From contig NC_009523.1 in assembly GCF_000016665.1 (NCBI RefSeq), positions 372,001-436,000 on the forward strand: a DNA stretch of 64,000 bases, written 5' to 3'. This document shows positions 47,550-57,510 of this stretch, in pieces. This stretch comes from Roseiflexus sp. RS-1 (lineage in GTDB: Bacteria > Chloroflexota > Chloroflexia > Chloroflexales > Roseiflexaceae). Made by a program: the position numbers and the translations under genes. The first letter of the stretch is position 1. Each line of letters begins with the position of its first letter. Below the pieces are notes generated by a model, which was not told the DNA's origin, did not search any database, and was given only the letters and a program-made list of their open reading frames with translations.

Positions 47550-49082
47550 TCAACGTGCATAGTCCACTGCGCGCGTCTCGCGGATGACCGTCACCTTGAT
47601 CTGGCCGGGATACTGAAGACTCTCCTCGATCTTTTTGGCAACATCACGGGCAAGGTGAATACTGCCGAGGTCGTCGATAGCATCCGGTTGCACCATCACG
47701 CGAACCTCGCGCCCGGCCTGAACAGCAAAGGCGCGTTGAACGCCTGTAAATGACGTTGCGACCGTTTCGAGCGCTTCGAGGCGCTTGATATACAGGTCGA
47801 GCGTTTCGCGGCGCGCTCCGGGGCGCCCGCCGGAGATGGCGTCGACAGCCTGCACCAACCAGGCTTCGACGGTTTGCGGTTCTTCATCGTTATGATGGGC
47901 GGCAATCGCGTGCACAATTGCCGGCGATTTTCCAAGGCGACGCGCAATCTCAGCACCGATCAATGCGTGCGGTCCCTGCACTTCGTGGTCGACTGCTTTC
48001 CCGATATCGTGCAGTAACGCGGCAGTTTTCGCCACATTGATGTTTGCGCCGATCTCGGCAGCAATATGCGCTGCGAGCAGAGCGCACTCCAGCGAATGCT
48101 GCAGAACATTCTGCCCGTAACTCGTGCGATATTTCAGTCGCCCCAGCAGTTTGATCAGGTCGGGGTGCAACCCCTGAACGTTCGCTTCGTAGGCGACTCG
48201 TTCGCCCTCTTCGCGCATGATCTGTTCGACTTCCTGCTGGGTTTTGCTGACGACTTCTTCAATCCGCGTCGGATGGATGCGCCCATCCTTGAGCAACTTG
48301 ATCAACGCCAGTCGCGCCACTTCCCGCCGCACCGGATCGTGGCACGAGAGGGTCACCGCTTCCGGCGTGTCATCGACAATAATATCAACGCCGGTAAGTT
48401 GCTCGAAGGCGCGAATGTTGCGCCCCTCACGCCCGATGATTCGTCCTTTCAACTCTTCACTCGGGAGCGCGACGGTGGAGACGGTCACTTCAGCGACATA
48501 CTCCGAAGCGCACCGCTGAATGGCCATGCTGATCACTTTGCGTGCCAGTTTATCCGCCTCTTCGCGAACGTTCTTTTCGATTTCACGAATACGGCGTGCC
48601 GCCTCGTCGCGCGTTTCATCCTCGACGCGTTTCAGAATAATCGCACGGGCTTCTTCCTGGCTCAACGCGGAAATCCGCTCGAGTTCCGCGCGTTGCTGCT
48701 GACGCAGTTGTTCAGCTTCCTGATGAAGTTGCTCCATCTGGCGCTCGCGTTGCTGGAGTTGACGTTCACGCCGTTCGAGTCCCTCGATTTTGCGGTCAAG
48801 ATTTTCCTCTTTCCGTTGCAACCGTTCTTCCTGCTTCGCCAGCGCTGCGCGCGCCTCGCGTATTTGCGCCTCGGCTTCAGCGCGGAGCCGAAGCGCCTCG
48901 TCGGTCGCGCGCAAAATGAGATCTTTCTGCTCAGATCGCGTCGCTTCCAGTTGCAGTCGGGCTTCCGCCTCGATCTGTCGAATCTGGCTCTGTACACTCT
49001 TTTTGTAGATAAGAATGCCTATGCCTGCGCCAATGGCAAGTCCGATCACCAGGGCAGGCAAGGCCCATATGAGCCATTGCAC
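47550..49082 (-). CDS. rny: Ribonuclease Y
   Basis: The product has 510 residues and is an endoribonuclease that starts mRNA decay at the membrane. It has an N-terminal membrane helix ([20 protein letters not shown]), a long coiled coil (40-190), a KH domain ([20 protein letters not shown]), and an HD domain with [12 protein letters not shown] followed by AIAAHHND. I chose the GTG at 49082, five bases after AGGAGG, since the membrane helix begins there; the longer frame to 49157 is less likely. A promoter is visible at 49185-49214. Confidence 0.95.
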   Translation of the reverse strand: MQWLIWALPALVIGLAIGAGIGILIYKKSVQSQIRQIEAEARLQLEATRSEQKDLILRATDEALRLRAEAEAQIREARAALAKQEERLQRKEENLDRKIEGLERRERQLQQRERQMEQLHQEAEQLRQQQRAELERISALSQEEARAIILKRVEDETRDEAARRIREIEKNVREEADKLARKVISMAIQRCASEYVAEVTVSTVALPSEELKGRIIGREGRNIRAFEQLTGVDIIVDDTPEAVTLSCHDPVRREVARLALIKLLKDGRIHPTRIEEVVSKTQQEVEQIMREEGERVAYEANVQGLHPDLIKLLGRLKYRTSYGQNVLQHSLECALLAAHIAAEIGANINVAKTAALLHDIGKAVDHEVQGPHALIGAEIARRLGKSPAIVHAIAAHHNDEEPQTVEAWLVQAVDAISGGRPGARRETLDLYIKRLEALETVATSFTGVQRAFAVQAGREVRVMVQPDAIDDLGSIHLARDVAKKIEESLQYPGQIKVTVIRETRAVDYAR

Positions 49083-49184
49083 AACATCCTCCTGCTCGAT
49101 TGTAAAGGTGCAGCATGCTACAGCCCAGTGCCGGGCTGTGGCCACGGGCTCAAACATGCGCTAACGTGTGGGTGAGTACATGCT

Positions 49185-49214
49185 ATATTACTCTGCGGAT
49201 ACATCTTCTGTCAA
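49185..49214 (-). promoter_or_regulatory. Sigma-70-type promoter of rny
   Basis: On the minus strand TTGACA (complement of 49209-49214) is followed after 18 bases by TAATAT (complement of 49185-49190). The expected leader to the GTG at 49082 is about 95 bases. Confidence 0.65.
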
Positions 49215-49240
49215 GATGAACGGATTGTCAAGAGTGTTGA

Positions 49241-49249
49241 TGGTATAAT
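49241..49249 (+). promoter_or_regulatory. Extended -10 promoter of smc
   Basis: TGGTATAAT is a perfect extended -10, 32 bases before the ATG at 49282. It diverges from the rny promoter. Confidence 0.65.
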
Positions 49250-49281
49250 ATCACGCCATCTTGCATGGATGTTGCAAACCG

Positions 49282-52200
49282 ATGTATCTGCGTCGTCTCG
49301 AAATCCAGGGGTTTAAGACATTCGCCGGGCATACGCTGTTCGAGTTTCAGCCTGGCATTACTGCGGTGGTTGGTCCCAACGGCAGCGGGAAGTCGAATCT
49401 TGTCGATGCCATCCGCTGGGTGCTGGGTGAACAGCATCCAGGGGCGCTGCGCTGTAAACGCACCGAGGACCTGATCTTCAGCGGCGGCGGGCGGCGAGCG
49501 CCTGCCGGTTTTGCGGAGGTCTCGCTGACGATCGATAACAGTGATCGCCTGCTATCGGCGCCGTATGGCGAAGTGACGATTACCCGCCGTGCGACACGCT
49601 CTGGCGATCAGGAGTACTTCATCAATCGTCAGCGGGTCCGGTTGCGCGACGTGCAGGAGATTGCTGCACCAATCAATGGCGCCTACGCGATCATCAATCA
49701 GGGTCTGGTCGATGCCGCGCTCAATCTGCGTCCGCTGGAGCGGCGGCGCCTCTTTGAGGATGCTGCGGCGATCAGCGTGTACGAGCAGCGCCGCACCGAC
49801 GCCGAACGTCGTCTGCGCGAGACGAACGCGAACGTTGCACGTTGCTCCGATATTCTGGCGGAACTCGAGCCACGATTGCGCTCACTGAAGCGCCAGGCGG
49901 CGCTTGCTCGCTCCCATCGCGATCTGATGGCTGAGCTTCATGAGTTGTTGCAAACGTACTATGTCCGTCTCTGGCTGACAGCGCAGACAGAGTGCGCTGC
50001 CACTGAACAAGCAGCGCAGACGCTGGCAGCGACCCTTGCTGTGCGTCAGGCAGAGATGACTGCCGTCTCAACCGATCTCCTCCATCTGCGGGAGCGCATC
50101 CGTGCCATCCGCGACCGGATTGGATCGCTCCACGCCGAGAGCAGCGCCCTGCACGCGCGCGCCGGGTCGGTGCAACGCGCACTGGCGGTTGGTCAGGAAC
50201 GACTCGCGGCGTTATCGCGTCAGATCGAGGAACAGGATCGCGCACTCCGCGATCTGGATCACCAGCGCGCTGCCCGGCACACGGAACAGGAAACGGTTGC
50301 CGCCCAACTTGCCAGCGCTGAGCAACGCCTGGAACAGGTGCGGCAGGAGTATGCCGCGCACGAAGCGCGTCGCGCCGAACGGATCGCCGGTCGCGCTGCG
50401 TTTCACCAGGCGTTTGATGCCGCTCGCCGCAGCCTGATGGAGATTGGCGCAGCGCTCGGCGCAGTGCAACGTCAGATCGCGCAGATCAACGACCAGCGTG
50501 ATCGCCTGATCCGCGAACGTGCAACTGCCGGGGAGGCGCTGGCAATTGCTCAGGACGAACTGGTAGCGCGCCGCGCCGCCGCCGTTCAGGCGGATGCGCA
50601 CGTGACGGCGCTGGAACAGGAACTGAACGACGCAGCACGTCGCGTCGAACTGACAACGGGCGATGTCGAACAGCGCCGCCGACAACGCGCCGCTGCCGCT
50701 GAGACGCTTGAAGCGCTGCGCCGGCAGCAGATGGAACTGGAAGCGCGGTTAGAAACATTGCGCCGTCTCCACCGCAGTTATGCTGGAACGTTCGCCGGGG
50801 TGCGGGCAGCCATGCAGTGGGCCGAGTCACAGCACCGATCCGGATTTGCTCTGGTGGCGACCGTCGTGCGTGTGCCGGCAGAACTCGAAACAGCCATCGA
50901 AGTGGCGCTCGGTTCACGCCTGCACAATATCGTCGTCAATCGCTGGGAAGATGCAGAAGATGCTATCGAAGCGCTCAAACGCAGCGGTGAGGGTCGCGCC
51001 ACGTTCCTGCCGCTGGATACGATCCGCCCCCGTAATGCTGACGGGGTGCGCATACGATTACACACTGCTTCAGAAGATGGCGTCCTGGGGGTTGCCGCCG
51101 ATCTTATCGATGTTGACGAACGCTACCGACCGGTGGTGGAACTGCTCCTCGGTCGCACGCTGGTTGTTCGCACGCTGGCGGTCGCCCGACGAGAACTCCA
51201 GCGCATCGGCGGCGGATGGACAATTGTCACGCTGGCGGGAGAGCAGGTGAGCGCCGGAGGCGCAGTCACGGGAGGCTCGGCAGCGAAGGAGAGCGGCACG
51301 CTGCGGCGCGAGCGAGAATTACGCGAGCTCCCCGAACGCCTGGAAGCCGTTTCACGTGAAACAGAAGCGGCGCGCGTGCGCCATGTCGTTGCAAATGAAG
51401 CCTATGTCGCTGCCGAACAGTCAGTACGCGACGCTGAACGTCACCAGCGCCAGGTCCAGCGACAACTCGACCAGGCGCGCGTTGCTGCGGCGCAGACGCA
51501 GCGCGCCGTTGACCGCGCCGAAGCTGAGTATCTTGTGTGTCAACGGCGTATCGAGCAGATCGATGCCGGGATGACCACGCTTCTTGATCGCCTGCAAGCG
51601 GCAATCGCCGAGCAGGAAGAGTTGATGCAGCGGGAAGATGCAGCGCGCGCGCAGGTCGAGCGTCTCCACGCTGAAGAAGCGGTGCAGCGCAGCGCAGACG
51701 CTGCCGACGACGAGATCCTGGCGCACCTGCGCACGCGCCTCGCCGATGCTGAGGGCGACGTGCGCACGGCGCGCGCTATCCTGCACACGGTTCATCAGGC
51801 GCTGGCGCGTATCGACGAGCAGCGCGCTGCGCTGGCAGAGCGCATCGAACATCTGCACCGCGAACGTGCTACGCTCATCGATGAACTGACACAAACCGCA
51901 GCCGAACATCAGGCGCTACTGGCGCAGATCGACACCCTGCGTGCGCAGATCGAGCCGTCCGAGGCAGAGTTGAGCGCGCTGGAACAGCAACGCGAAGCAC
52001 ACGAAGTGCGTGTGCAGGCGCTCACCACCGCACTGATCGACGCCGAGGCAGCCTGCAACCGCGCAACGGTCGATGCCCAGCGCGCGCGTGATCGTCTGGA
52101 GGTGCTGCGGGAACGCGCCGCAGGCGATGCCATCGATGTCGAATCCGCTGCTCAATCCTGTGCAGACCCATCGTCGGACGCCAATGTGGAAGACATGCAG

Positions 52201-52887
52201 CGACGTATCGATGATCTGAAGCGCCGCATCGCCCGCCTGGGGATCATCAATCCGCTGGCGCTGGAGGAGTATGATGAAGCAGCAGCGCGCTATGAGTTCC
52301 TGAGCGCCCAAATGAACGATCTTCGTGCAGCATCGGCAACACTCAACGAGTTGATTGCCGAACTGGACAATGCCATTCGCACCCGCTTTGAAACGACGTT
52401 TCAGGTCGTCGCTGCGGAGTTCGAGCGCAGTTTTACGAATCTGTTCGGTGGCGGCGAAGCACGCCTGGCGCTGATCAACGACGACGATGATGCTGCCGAT
52501 CAGAACGGCGGTAAACCTCCCGGCATCGCCACGCTCGGTGTGGAGATTATCGCCCGTCCGCCGGGGAAACGTCAGCAGCATCTGGCGCTACTGTCGGGCG
52601 GCGAGCGCGCGCTAACCGCTGCGGCGCTGCTCTTCGCCATTCTGAAAGCCAACCCGACCCCCTTCTGCGTCCTCGATGAAGTCGATGCCGCCCTGGACGA
52701 AACAAATGTCGGGCGTTTCCGCGAGGCGCTTGTTGGGTTGAGCGAAAAAACACAGTTTATCGTTGTTACTCACAATCGTGGGACGATCGAGGCTGCCGAT
52801 ACCATCTACGGCGTGACCATGGGCGACGACGGCGCCTCACGGGTGCTCTCGCTCAGGTTAGAAGAGGTCGGTGAGAGAGGTCGGTGA
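49282..52887 (+). CDS. smc: Chromosome segregation protein SMC (condensin)
   Basis: The product has 1201 residues. Walker A is VGPNGSGKSN with Lys37. Long coiled coils run from about 170 to 490 and 680 to 1000. The hinge (about 500-670) includes GFALVATVVRVPAELETAIE. The C-terminal ABC signature LLSGGERALTAAALLFAILK and Walker B FCVLDEVDAALDE close the ATPase near residues 1104-1140. SMC dimers organise the chromosome; the partners ScpA/ScpB are not in the window. The real start is MYLRRLEIQGFKTFAG at 49282; a TTG seven codons earlier is unneeded. Confidence 0.97.
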   Translation: MYLRRLEIQGFKTFAGHTLFEFQPGITAVVGPNGSGKSNLVDAIRWVLGEQHPGALRCKRTEDLIFSGGGRRAPAGFAEVSLTIDNSDRLLSAPYGEVTITRRATRSGDQEYFINRQRVRLRDVQEIAAPINGAYAIINQGLVDAALNLRPLERRRLFEDAAAISVYEQRRTDAERRLRETNANVARCSDILAELEPRLRSLKRQAALARSHRDLMAELHELLQTYYVRLWLTAQTECAATEQAAQTLAATLAVRQAEMTAVSTDLLHLRERIRAIRDRIGSLHAESSALHARAGSVQRALAVGQERLAALSRQIEEQDRALRDLDHQRAARHTEQETVAAQLASAEQRLEQVRQEYAAHEARRAERIAGRAAFHQAFDAARRSLMEIGAALGAVQRQIAQINDQRDRLIRERATAGEALAIAQDELVARRAAAVQADAHVTALEQELNDAARRVELTTGDVEQRRRQRAAAAETLEALRRQQMELEARLETLRRLHRSYAGTFAGVRAAMQWAESQHRSGFALVATVVRVPAELETAIEVALGSRLHNIVVNRWEDAEDAIEALKRSGEGRATFLPLDTIRPRNADGVRIRLHTASEDGVLGVAADLIDVDERYRPVVELLLGRTLVVRTLAVARRELQRIGGGWTIVTLAGEQVSAGGAVTGGSAAKESGTLRRERELRELPERLEAVSRETEAARVRHVVANEAYVAAEQSVRDAERHQRQVQRQLDQARVAAAQTQRAVDRAEAEYLVCQRRIEQIDAGMTTLLDRLQAAIAEQEELMQREDAARAQVERLHAEEAVQRSADAADDEILAHLRTRLADAEGDVRTARAILHTVHQALARIDEQRAALAERIEHLHRERATLIDELTQTAAEHQALLAQIDTLRAQIEPSEAELSALEQQREAHEVRVQALTTALIDAEAACNRATVDAQRARDRLEVLRERAAGDAIDVESAAQSCADPSSDANVEDMQRRIDDLKRRIARLGIINPLALEEYDEAAARYEFLSAQMNDLRAASATLNELIAELDNAIRTRFETTFQVVAAEFERSFTNLFGGGEARLALINDDDDAADQNGGKPPGIATLGVEIIARPPGKRQQHLALLSGGERALTAAALLFAILKANPTPFCVLDEVDAALDETNVGRFREALVGLSEKTQFIVVTHNRGTIEAADTIYGVTMGDDGASRVLSLRLEEVGERGR

Positions 52888-52993
52888 GAGGTGACGTTCG
52901 CAACTGTCCGATTGTGCATACAAACAATATCTCATTCGCATCCAATCCGAAGCGCTCAATCGCACAGGGGTCGGGGTTTATGGTTGTTTCGGT

Positions 52994-53145
52994 GTAGCCT
53001 GCGCAGGCGGGCTTCGCCCTGGATAGCCGAGGGCTTATGGTCTTTGAATACATAATCCGCCATAGCCCGCGCAGGCGGGCTTCGCCCTGGATAGCCGAGG
53101 GCTTGAGCCCGACGGCAAGAGGCGCATGCCGGATTAAACGCTCAA
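52994..53145. repeat. Dispersed intergenic repeats, two direct copies
   Basis: The block GCGCAGGCGGGCTTCGCCCT followed by GGATAGCCGAGGGCTT occurs at about 53001-53036 and again at 53070-53104. The second copy continues with GAGCCCGACGGCAAGAGGCG, GGATTAAACGCTCAATCTCC and CATAGCCCC. This is the reverse complement of text near 2474-2520 and 3390-3460. No gene is seen between smc and 53413. Confidence 0.8.
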
Positions 53146-53181
53146 TCTCCATAGCCCCACGGATAGTTCGGCATACCGGAT

Positions 53182-53351
53182 CATAGCAGTTATCACAAAG
53201 ATTGAACCCAATGGACGAGGTTGAACATTCCCGGAGTCGCGCGCCCCACGCGGCGACCGAAATGAATTTCGGTCTACACTTCGCCGGAAGCAGGTGTCTT
53301 GCGCGACACGGCAGACCTAGACAAAGGTCAACGTATCTGAGAACTGCTATA
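53182..53351. repeat. Shorter member of the MITE-like family (170 bp)
   Basis: The ends are CATAGCAGTTATCA (53182-53195) and TGAGAACTGCTATA (53338-53351), the latter identical to the right end of the 2.5-kb elements. Its inner extension GTCAACGTATC matches the complement of GATACGTTGAAC there. The interior is different and contains GACCGAAAT/ATTTCGGTC. Confidence 0.75.
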
Positions 53352-53412
53352 AATGCTCAATCTTCATCAGCCCCACAACCGGAACGTTCGGTGTACCGGA
53401 TTAGCCGCCGGG

Positions 53413-53703
53413 CTACCGGGCGAATACCGGATCTTTAGACGGTGGACTCCCGCGCTGCAAGGCAAGCATCTGTGATCGACAGACCGGGCGCCAGCGAAAG
53501 AATGGTCGATGCAGCACAAGAAAGTGTGATAGATGAGCGCCACAAATCGGACATTCGTGGCGTTCTCCCCTGAACAGGAAAGAGCGCACGTCTGGCGAGA
53601 GCCGAAAGAAGAACGCGGCAAACAGGAAATCAACAGCACGGCGTAGACGGTCGTGTGAACGGAGCGCGACGGATATTCGAGAAAACATCGTTGTCAGAGA
53701 CAT
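53413..53703 (-). pseudogene. Truncated gene start: zinc-ribbon leader of a methyltransferase-like protein
   Basis: The frame opens MSLTTMFSRISVALRSHDRL, continues AVDFLFAAFFFRLSPDVRSF and has the zinc ribbon HECPICGAHLSHFLVLHRP with a second pair degraded (RWRPVCRS). This arrangement is typical of the first 90 residues of some SAM-dependent methyltransferases ('CPvCg..f..F…..R….CP.CgSLeRhRl'). The rest is missing, replaced by unrelated sequence and repeats. It is a remnant; the family call is from the pattern only. Confidence 0.45.
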
Positions 53704-53739
53704 TTCACTATGCAATTCACCAATAAGGAGTATATCACG

Positions 53740-54408
53740 ATGATCACGTTCGGAGCGGCAATCTTTGATATGGACGGCACTCTGCTCGACAATATGCCAC
53801 TCTATTTTCGGGCATTCCGGGTTTTCATTGAGCGACATGGGTTGCAACCACCCCCGCCATCCGAAGCGGCGCAGTTGATTGGCAGGCGACAGAGCGACAT
53901 CTTTCCGGCGCTGTTCGGGCGACCATTGACGCCAGAGGAAATCGCGCGCTACAGTGATGAAGCAGCGCAGATCTACCAGGACTTGCTGATTGGAGTGACC
54001 CCATTGCCGGGATTGGTGCGATTCCTTGATCTTCTTGAACGGCGTCGAGCAAAGATCGGTCTGGCAACCTCAGCGCCGCAGGCGACTGTCGCGCCGACGC
54101 TGGCGGCGCTGGGCATCACCGGACGGTTTGCTGCCGTCACCCTCGGCGATGAGGTGCCGCGCGGCAAACCGGCGCCCGACATCTTCCTCGAAACTGCGCG
54201 TCGCCTTGATCAACCGCCTGATCGCTGCGTGGTCTTCGAGGATTCGCTCGCGGGAATTGCAGCGGCGCGCGCCGCCGGGATGCGCTGCATTGCGCTCGCC
54301 ACGACCCACTCCGTCGCTGATCTGCGCGCTGCTGCGCCCGACCTCGTTGTTGCCGACTACGATGAACTGCTCCGCGTACTGCCGGAACTTGCAGTCGAGG
54401 AAGGCTGA
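53740..54408 (+). CDS. HAD-superfamily phosphatase, beta-phosphoglucomutase-like
   Basis: The product has 222 residues. Motif I is FDMDGTLLDN, motif II appears as IGLATSAPQ, the Lys as PRGKPAPDIFLETARRL, and motif IV as CVVFEDSLAGIAAARAAGMR. It belongs to the subfamily with an alpha-helical cap (sugar phosphatases/phosphoglucomutases). The ATG at 53740 has an ATAAGGAG site. The substrate is not predictable. Confidence 0.92.
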   Translation: MITFGAAIFDMDGTLLDNMPLYFRAFRVFIERHGLQPPPPSEAAQLIGRRQSDIFPALFGRPLTPEEIARYSDEAAQIYQDLLIGVTPLPGLVRFLDLLERRRAKIGLATSAPQATVAPTLAALGITGRFAAVTLGDEVPRGKPAPDIFLETARRLDQPPDRCVVFEDSLAGIAAARAAGMRCIALATTHSVADLRAAAPDLVVADYDELLRVLPELAVEEG

Positions 54409-54853
54409 ACATCGAAGGAAGAGGGTGTCACATCGGCGCTGCCTGCTCAGATGGGTGCTACAGAATTACCCATCCGGGCAATCGAAGGGATCATATTGTA
54501 GGGTTGCTGGTGGCAAGGACAGCCATCGTCGCACATGCAGACAAAGAGGAGAAGGGGTGCAGGAAGGTGCTCACAGGGGTGGGTTTTTTGGAAGCCCCTG
54601 CATGTCATCTTCCGTTTCAGGCATCAGAACGCCCAAAATCCTCCTTCTCCTCTTGTGGGAGAAGTGGGCAGAGGGATGAGGGGGCAAAAGTGCACCGGAA
54701 TGCAGAAAATCACTCATCTCTCCCAAGAACTCTACACTTGAGAGGGCGGGGATGTGAGGGAAAAAGGGCTTCAGAATGGGGCAAACGCCTGCGTCCCTGA
54801 ACAACTCTTTACCTGCAAGAAGAGAAGTCTGAGTTAGTACAGGATGACGCGCC
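54409..54853. other. Spacer without recognised genes
   Basis: No frame is convincing. The text contains the phrase TCCTCTTGTGGGAGAAGTGG…GAGGGATGAGGGGG, which looks like a dispersed low-complexity intergenic repeat. There is no clear hairpin terminator. Confidence 0.45.
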
Positions 54854-55306
54854 TCACATCAGCACTTCTTTCTTCAACGCTTCCAGACTCTTCAACGCCC
54901 GGTCAGCGTTACGGCGCAACAGTTCATACGTCTCGAGCGATGTGTCGTCTCTGAGTTGCCCCTGGACGATCATATCCGCCGCCAGCACCAGTACGGTGAG
55001 GCACTGAATAAGTTCTGTTGCCGCAGAAGAGCCGGTGAGTTGATACTCGCGCAAGCGGCGCAGCGCCTCTTCGGCCTGGCGGGCATTTGGTTGCAGCCAG
55101 ATCAAGAGCGACTGCGACACGGCGCCACCCCTGCGTCCCTGGGTGAGCATATCGGCTGCGCTCGCCAGGACGGTGAGCGATTTATTGAGCTGGCGCATGA
55201 TCGCCTGGAGCGCTGTGCGCGTGTGGTGATTGGTGCGTGGATCTGTGGGCGCCGCCTGTGCGCGATTGGTCAGCACAGCGGGCTGCGCCGGATATGGCTC
55301 CATCAT
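54854..55306 (-). CDS. Unknown helical protein with an internal duplication
   Basis: The product has 150 residues and starts at one of two tandem ATGs (55306 or 55303) behind CAGGAGC. Two similar helical segments follow each other: LNKSLTVLASAADMLTQGRRG … NARQAEEALRRLREY and LIQCLTVLVLAADMIVQGQLRD … NADRALKSLEALKKE. Each resembles a two-helix histidine-phosphotransfer-like hairpin, but no His is in the expected place. I do not recognise the family. Confidence 0.6.
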   Translation of the reverse strand: MMEPYPAQPAVLTNRAQAAPTDPRTNHHTRTALQAIMRQLNKSLTVLASAADMLTQGRRGGAVSQSLLIWLQPNARQAEEALRRLREYQLTGSSAATELIQCLTVLVLAADMIVQGQLRDDTSLETYELLRRNADRALKSLEALKKEVLM

Positions 55307-55569
55307 AATACTGCTCCTGCGATGACTGGATGAGACAGGCTGCGTCTCATCAGCATCATGTCGCGGATGCTCTCCAGTCATAATGCGAACACTCTCAGAT
55401 GAACATCCTGTCATTTTCATTAATAAATAGTATACCGTTTGATCCAGGGCTTGAGCAACGTACCATGAGTCCTGATGTTGAACAGTACTTACGCTGGTCT
55501 GTAGCAAGGCGCAATGGGTCTAACCTTCTGTTACAATCATCGTTGATAGTTGCGCAACGAGGTGGAAGG

Positions 55570-57510
55570 ATGCAGATAGCGGAGCAGAACGCTGCGAGCG
55601 ATGCAAGCGTATGTGCAGAACACCGGGCTGCTCGTGATGTTTTGAAGGCGCCGATCATCGCGCTGATGCTTGGTGTGCTTGCACTTGCGCCGCGTGTCAT
55701 CGGGCTTGCCGATTTTCTCACCACCGACGAAGCGTACCACTGGATCCGTTTTACCGAACGTTTCGATGCAGCAATTTCCGAGGGGCGCTGGGCTGATACC
55801 ATTTTCGTCGGGCATCCCGCCATCACGATGTTCTGGTTGGGGCGCGCAGGATTGGTGCTCGAGCGCGCTGCGCGCGATTTGGGCTGGATAGGCGCCCCTT
55901 CGATGATCGAACATCTGGCCTGGCTGCGGCTGCCGGGGGTGTTCCTGCAGGTGGTGTTTGGGGTAACCACCTGGATGGTGTTGCGTCGCCTCGTTGATCC
56001 GATGGTCGCGCTGGTTGCGGGATTCCTGTGGTCTACATCGCCATATCTGATTGCGCACGGGCGGGTGCTGCATCTCGATGCACTGCTGACGGGGTTGCTC
56101 ACACTGAGCCTGTTGCTCCTGCTGGTTTCCTTGCGGCAACAGCAGGCAGGCGCAGGCGGATGGACAGCGCTGCTCGGTTCCGGTGCGTTGACCGGACTGG
56201 CGCTCCTGACCAAAGGACCGGCGATCATTTTTTTGCCATTTGCCGGTCTGATGCTGTTCGCTCTTGCGCCTGCGAAAGACGCCTCGAACCGACGTGTTTC
56301 CGGCGTGGTGTCGGATGTATTTCGTCGCCTGAGGTATGCGATCGTGCGTTATGGCGTATGGCTGGGGGTTGCGCTCGGTGTTGCATTCGCCGGATGGCCC
56401 GCGCTGTGGGTGACGCCGGAAGCGGCACTGCAAGCCTATGTGGGTGAAATTATCTTCAACGGCGGACGTCCCAACGGCGATGGGCAGTTCTTCAACGGTC
56501 AGGCAGTTGGTGATCCTGGCGTGTGGTTCTATCCGGTCGCCAGTCTGTTCCGCACGACGTCGGTGATGTTCATTGGTTTGGTCGCTTTTGTGGTCTTTGC
56601 GGTGATCGATGGCCGCCGCTTCTTCACGCAACGCGATGCCGTCATTCCTGTCCTGATCGCTTTTGCCGCCTTCTGGACACTGGTCATGACGCTGGGTCCA
56701 AAGAAGTTCGACCGATATGTCCTTCCGATCTGGCCGGTGTTGCTCGTGCTGGCGGCAACCGGAATCGTGCGCGGGTACAATGCTGCGCGGGCATGGTGCA
56801 TCCGGCGTGCGATTGTCGTGCCCCGGGGCGGTGATTTTCTCAAACGCGCGCCTCTGGCGGGGTTGCTGATAATGGGCGCAATAGAGATCGGTCAGGTCGT
56901 CTGGTACCATCCCTACTATCTGAGTTACTACAATCCCTTGTTCGGCGGCGGTGCGGCAGCGCAGCGCATGTTTCTGATCGGATGGGGAGAGGGTATGGAT
57001 CAGGTCGGCGCATGGTTGAGTTCACGCCCTGATATCGGGTACGGACCGGTTATCTCGGCGCTCAGACCAACGTTGCAACCGTTCGTTCCGGTCGATGTTC
57101 GTGACATCACCGATCTGGGGAAACTGCCGGTCAACTATGCCGTCGTCTATCTGGAGTCGATCCAGCGCGGCGCGCATCCTGATATCTATCGCCAGTTCGA
57201 GCCGATGACTCCCATCCATACAATCACCATTCATGGCATCGAATATGCAAAGATCTACCAGTTGCCGCGCCCATACCGGCAGCCGGTCGGCGCGCGCTTC
57301 GGCGATGCAATCATGCTCCACGGCGTCTCAGTCGAATATGATCAGAACCATCTGACGGTCACGCCTTCGTGGGGGGCGCTGGCGCCTCCGCAGGGCGATT
57401 ACGTCGTATTCCTTCAGGTGATCGATGCACAGGGACAGCGGGTTGCCGGTGTGGACGTACCGCCATCCGGCGTTGGGGGGATGCCGACCGGCGCCTGGCT
57501 GCCGGGGTAG
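55570..57510 (+). CDS. GT39/PMT-like membrane glycosyltransferase, ends at an in-frame amber codon
   Basis: The visible product has 646 residues. About ten transmembrane helices are present, and the first extracytoplasmic loop carries the acidic TTDEAYHW motif of PMT/ArnT-type (GT-C) transferases that use lipid-linked sugars. The start ATG at 55570 follows GGTGGAAGG. The frame stops at TAG (57508-57510) in the C-terminal soluble domain, but remains open for 58 more codons that look like the missing end of that domain. The gene is therefore probably a recent nonsense mutant or a case of readthrough. Confidence 0.85.
   Translation: MQIAEQNAASDASVCAEHRAARDVLKAPIIALMLGVLALAPRVIGLADFLTTDEAYHWIRFTERFDAAISEGRWADTIFVGHPAITMFWLGRAGLVLERAARDLGWIGAPSMIEHLAWLRLPGVFLQVVFGVTTWMVLRRLVDPMVALVAGFLWSTSPYLIAHGRVLHLDALLTGLLTLSLLLLLVSLRQQQAGAGGWTALLGSGALTGLALLTKGPAIIFLPFAGLMLFALAPAKDASNRRVSGVVSDVFRRLRYAIVRYGVWLGVALGVAFAGWPALWVTPEAALQAYVGEIIFNGGRPNGDGQFFNGQAVGDPGVWFYPVASLFRTTSVMFIGLVAFVVFAVIDGRRFFTQRDAVIPVLIAFAAFWTLVMTLGPKKFDRYVLPIWPVLLVLAATGIVRGYNAARAWCIRRAIVVPRGGDFLKRAPLAGLLIMGAIEIGQVVWYHPYYLSYYNPLFGGGAAAQRMFLIGWGEGMDQVGAWLSSRPDIGYGPVISALRPTLQPFVPVDVRDITDLGKLPVNYAVVYLESIQRGAHPDIYRQFEPMTPIHTITIHGIEYAKIYQLPRPYRQPVGARFGDAIMLHGVSVEYDQNHLTVTPSWGALAPPQGDYVVFLQVIDAQGQRVAGVDVPPSGVGGMPTGAWLPG

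Noticed and set aside
48066-49175. Plus-strand open frame opposite rny
   Set aside because: It is antisense to the coiled-coil and KH parts of RNase Y, with no own start signal.
55537-56910. Minus-strand open frame opposite the glycosyltransferase
   Set aside because: It is antisense to transmembrane-coding sequence and rich in His/Arg/Gln, typical of a shadow frame.
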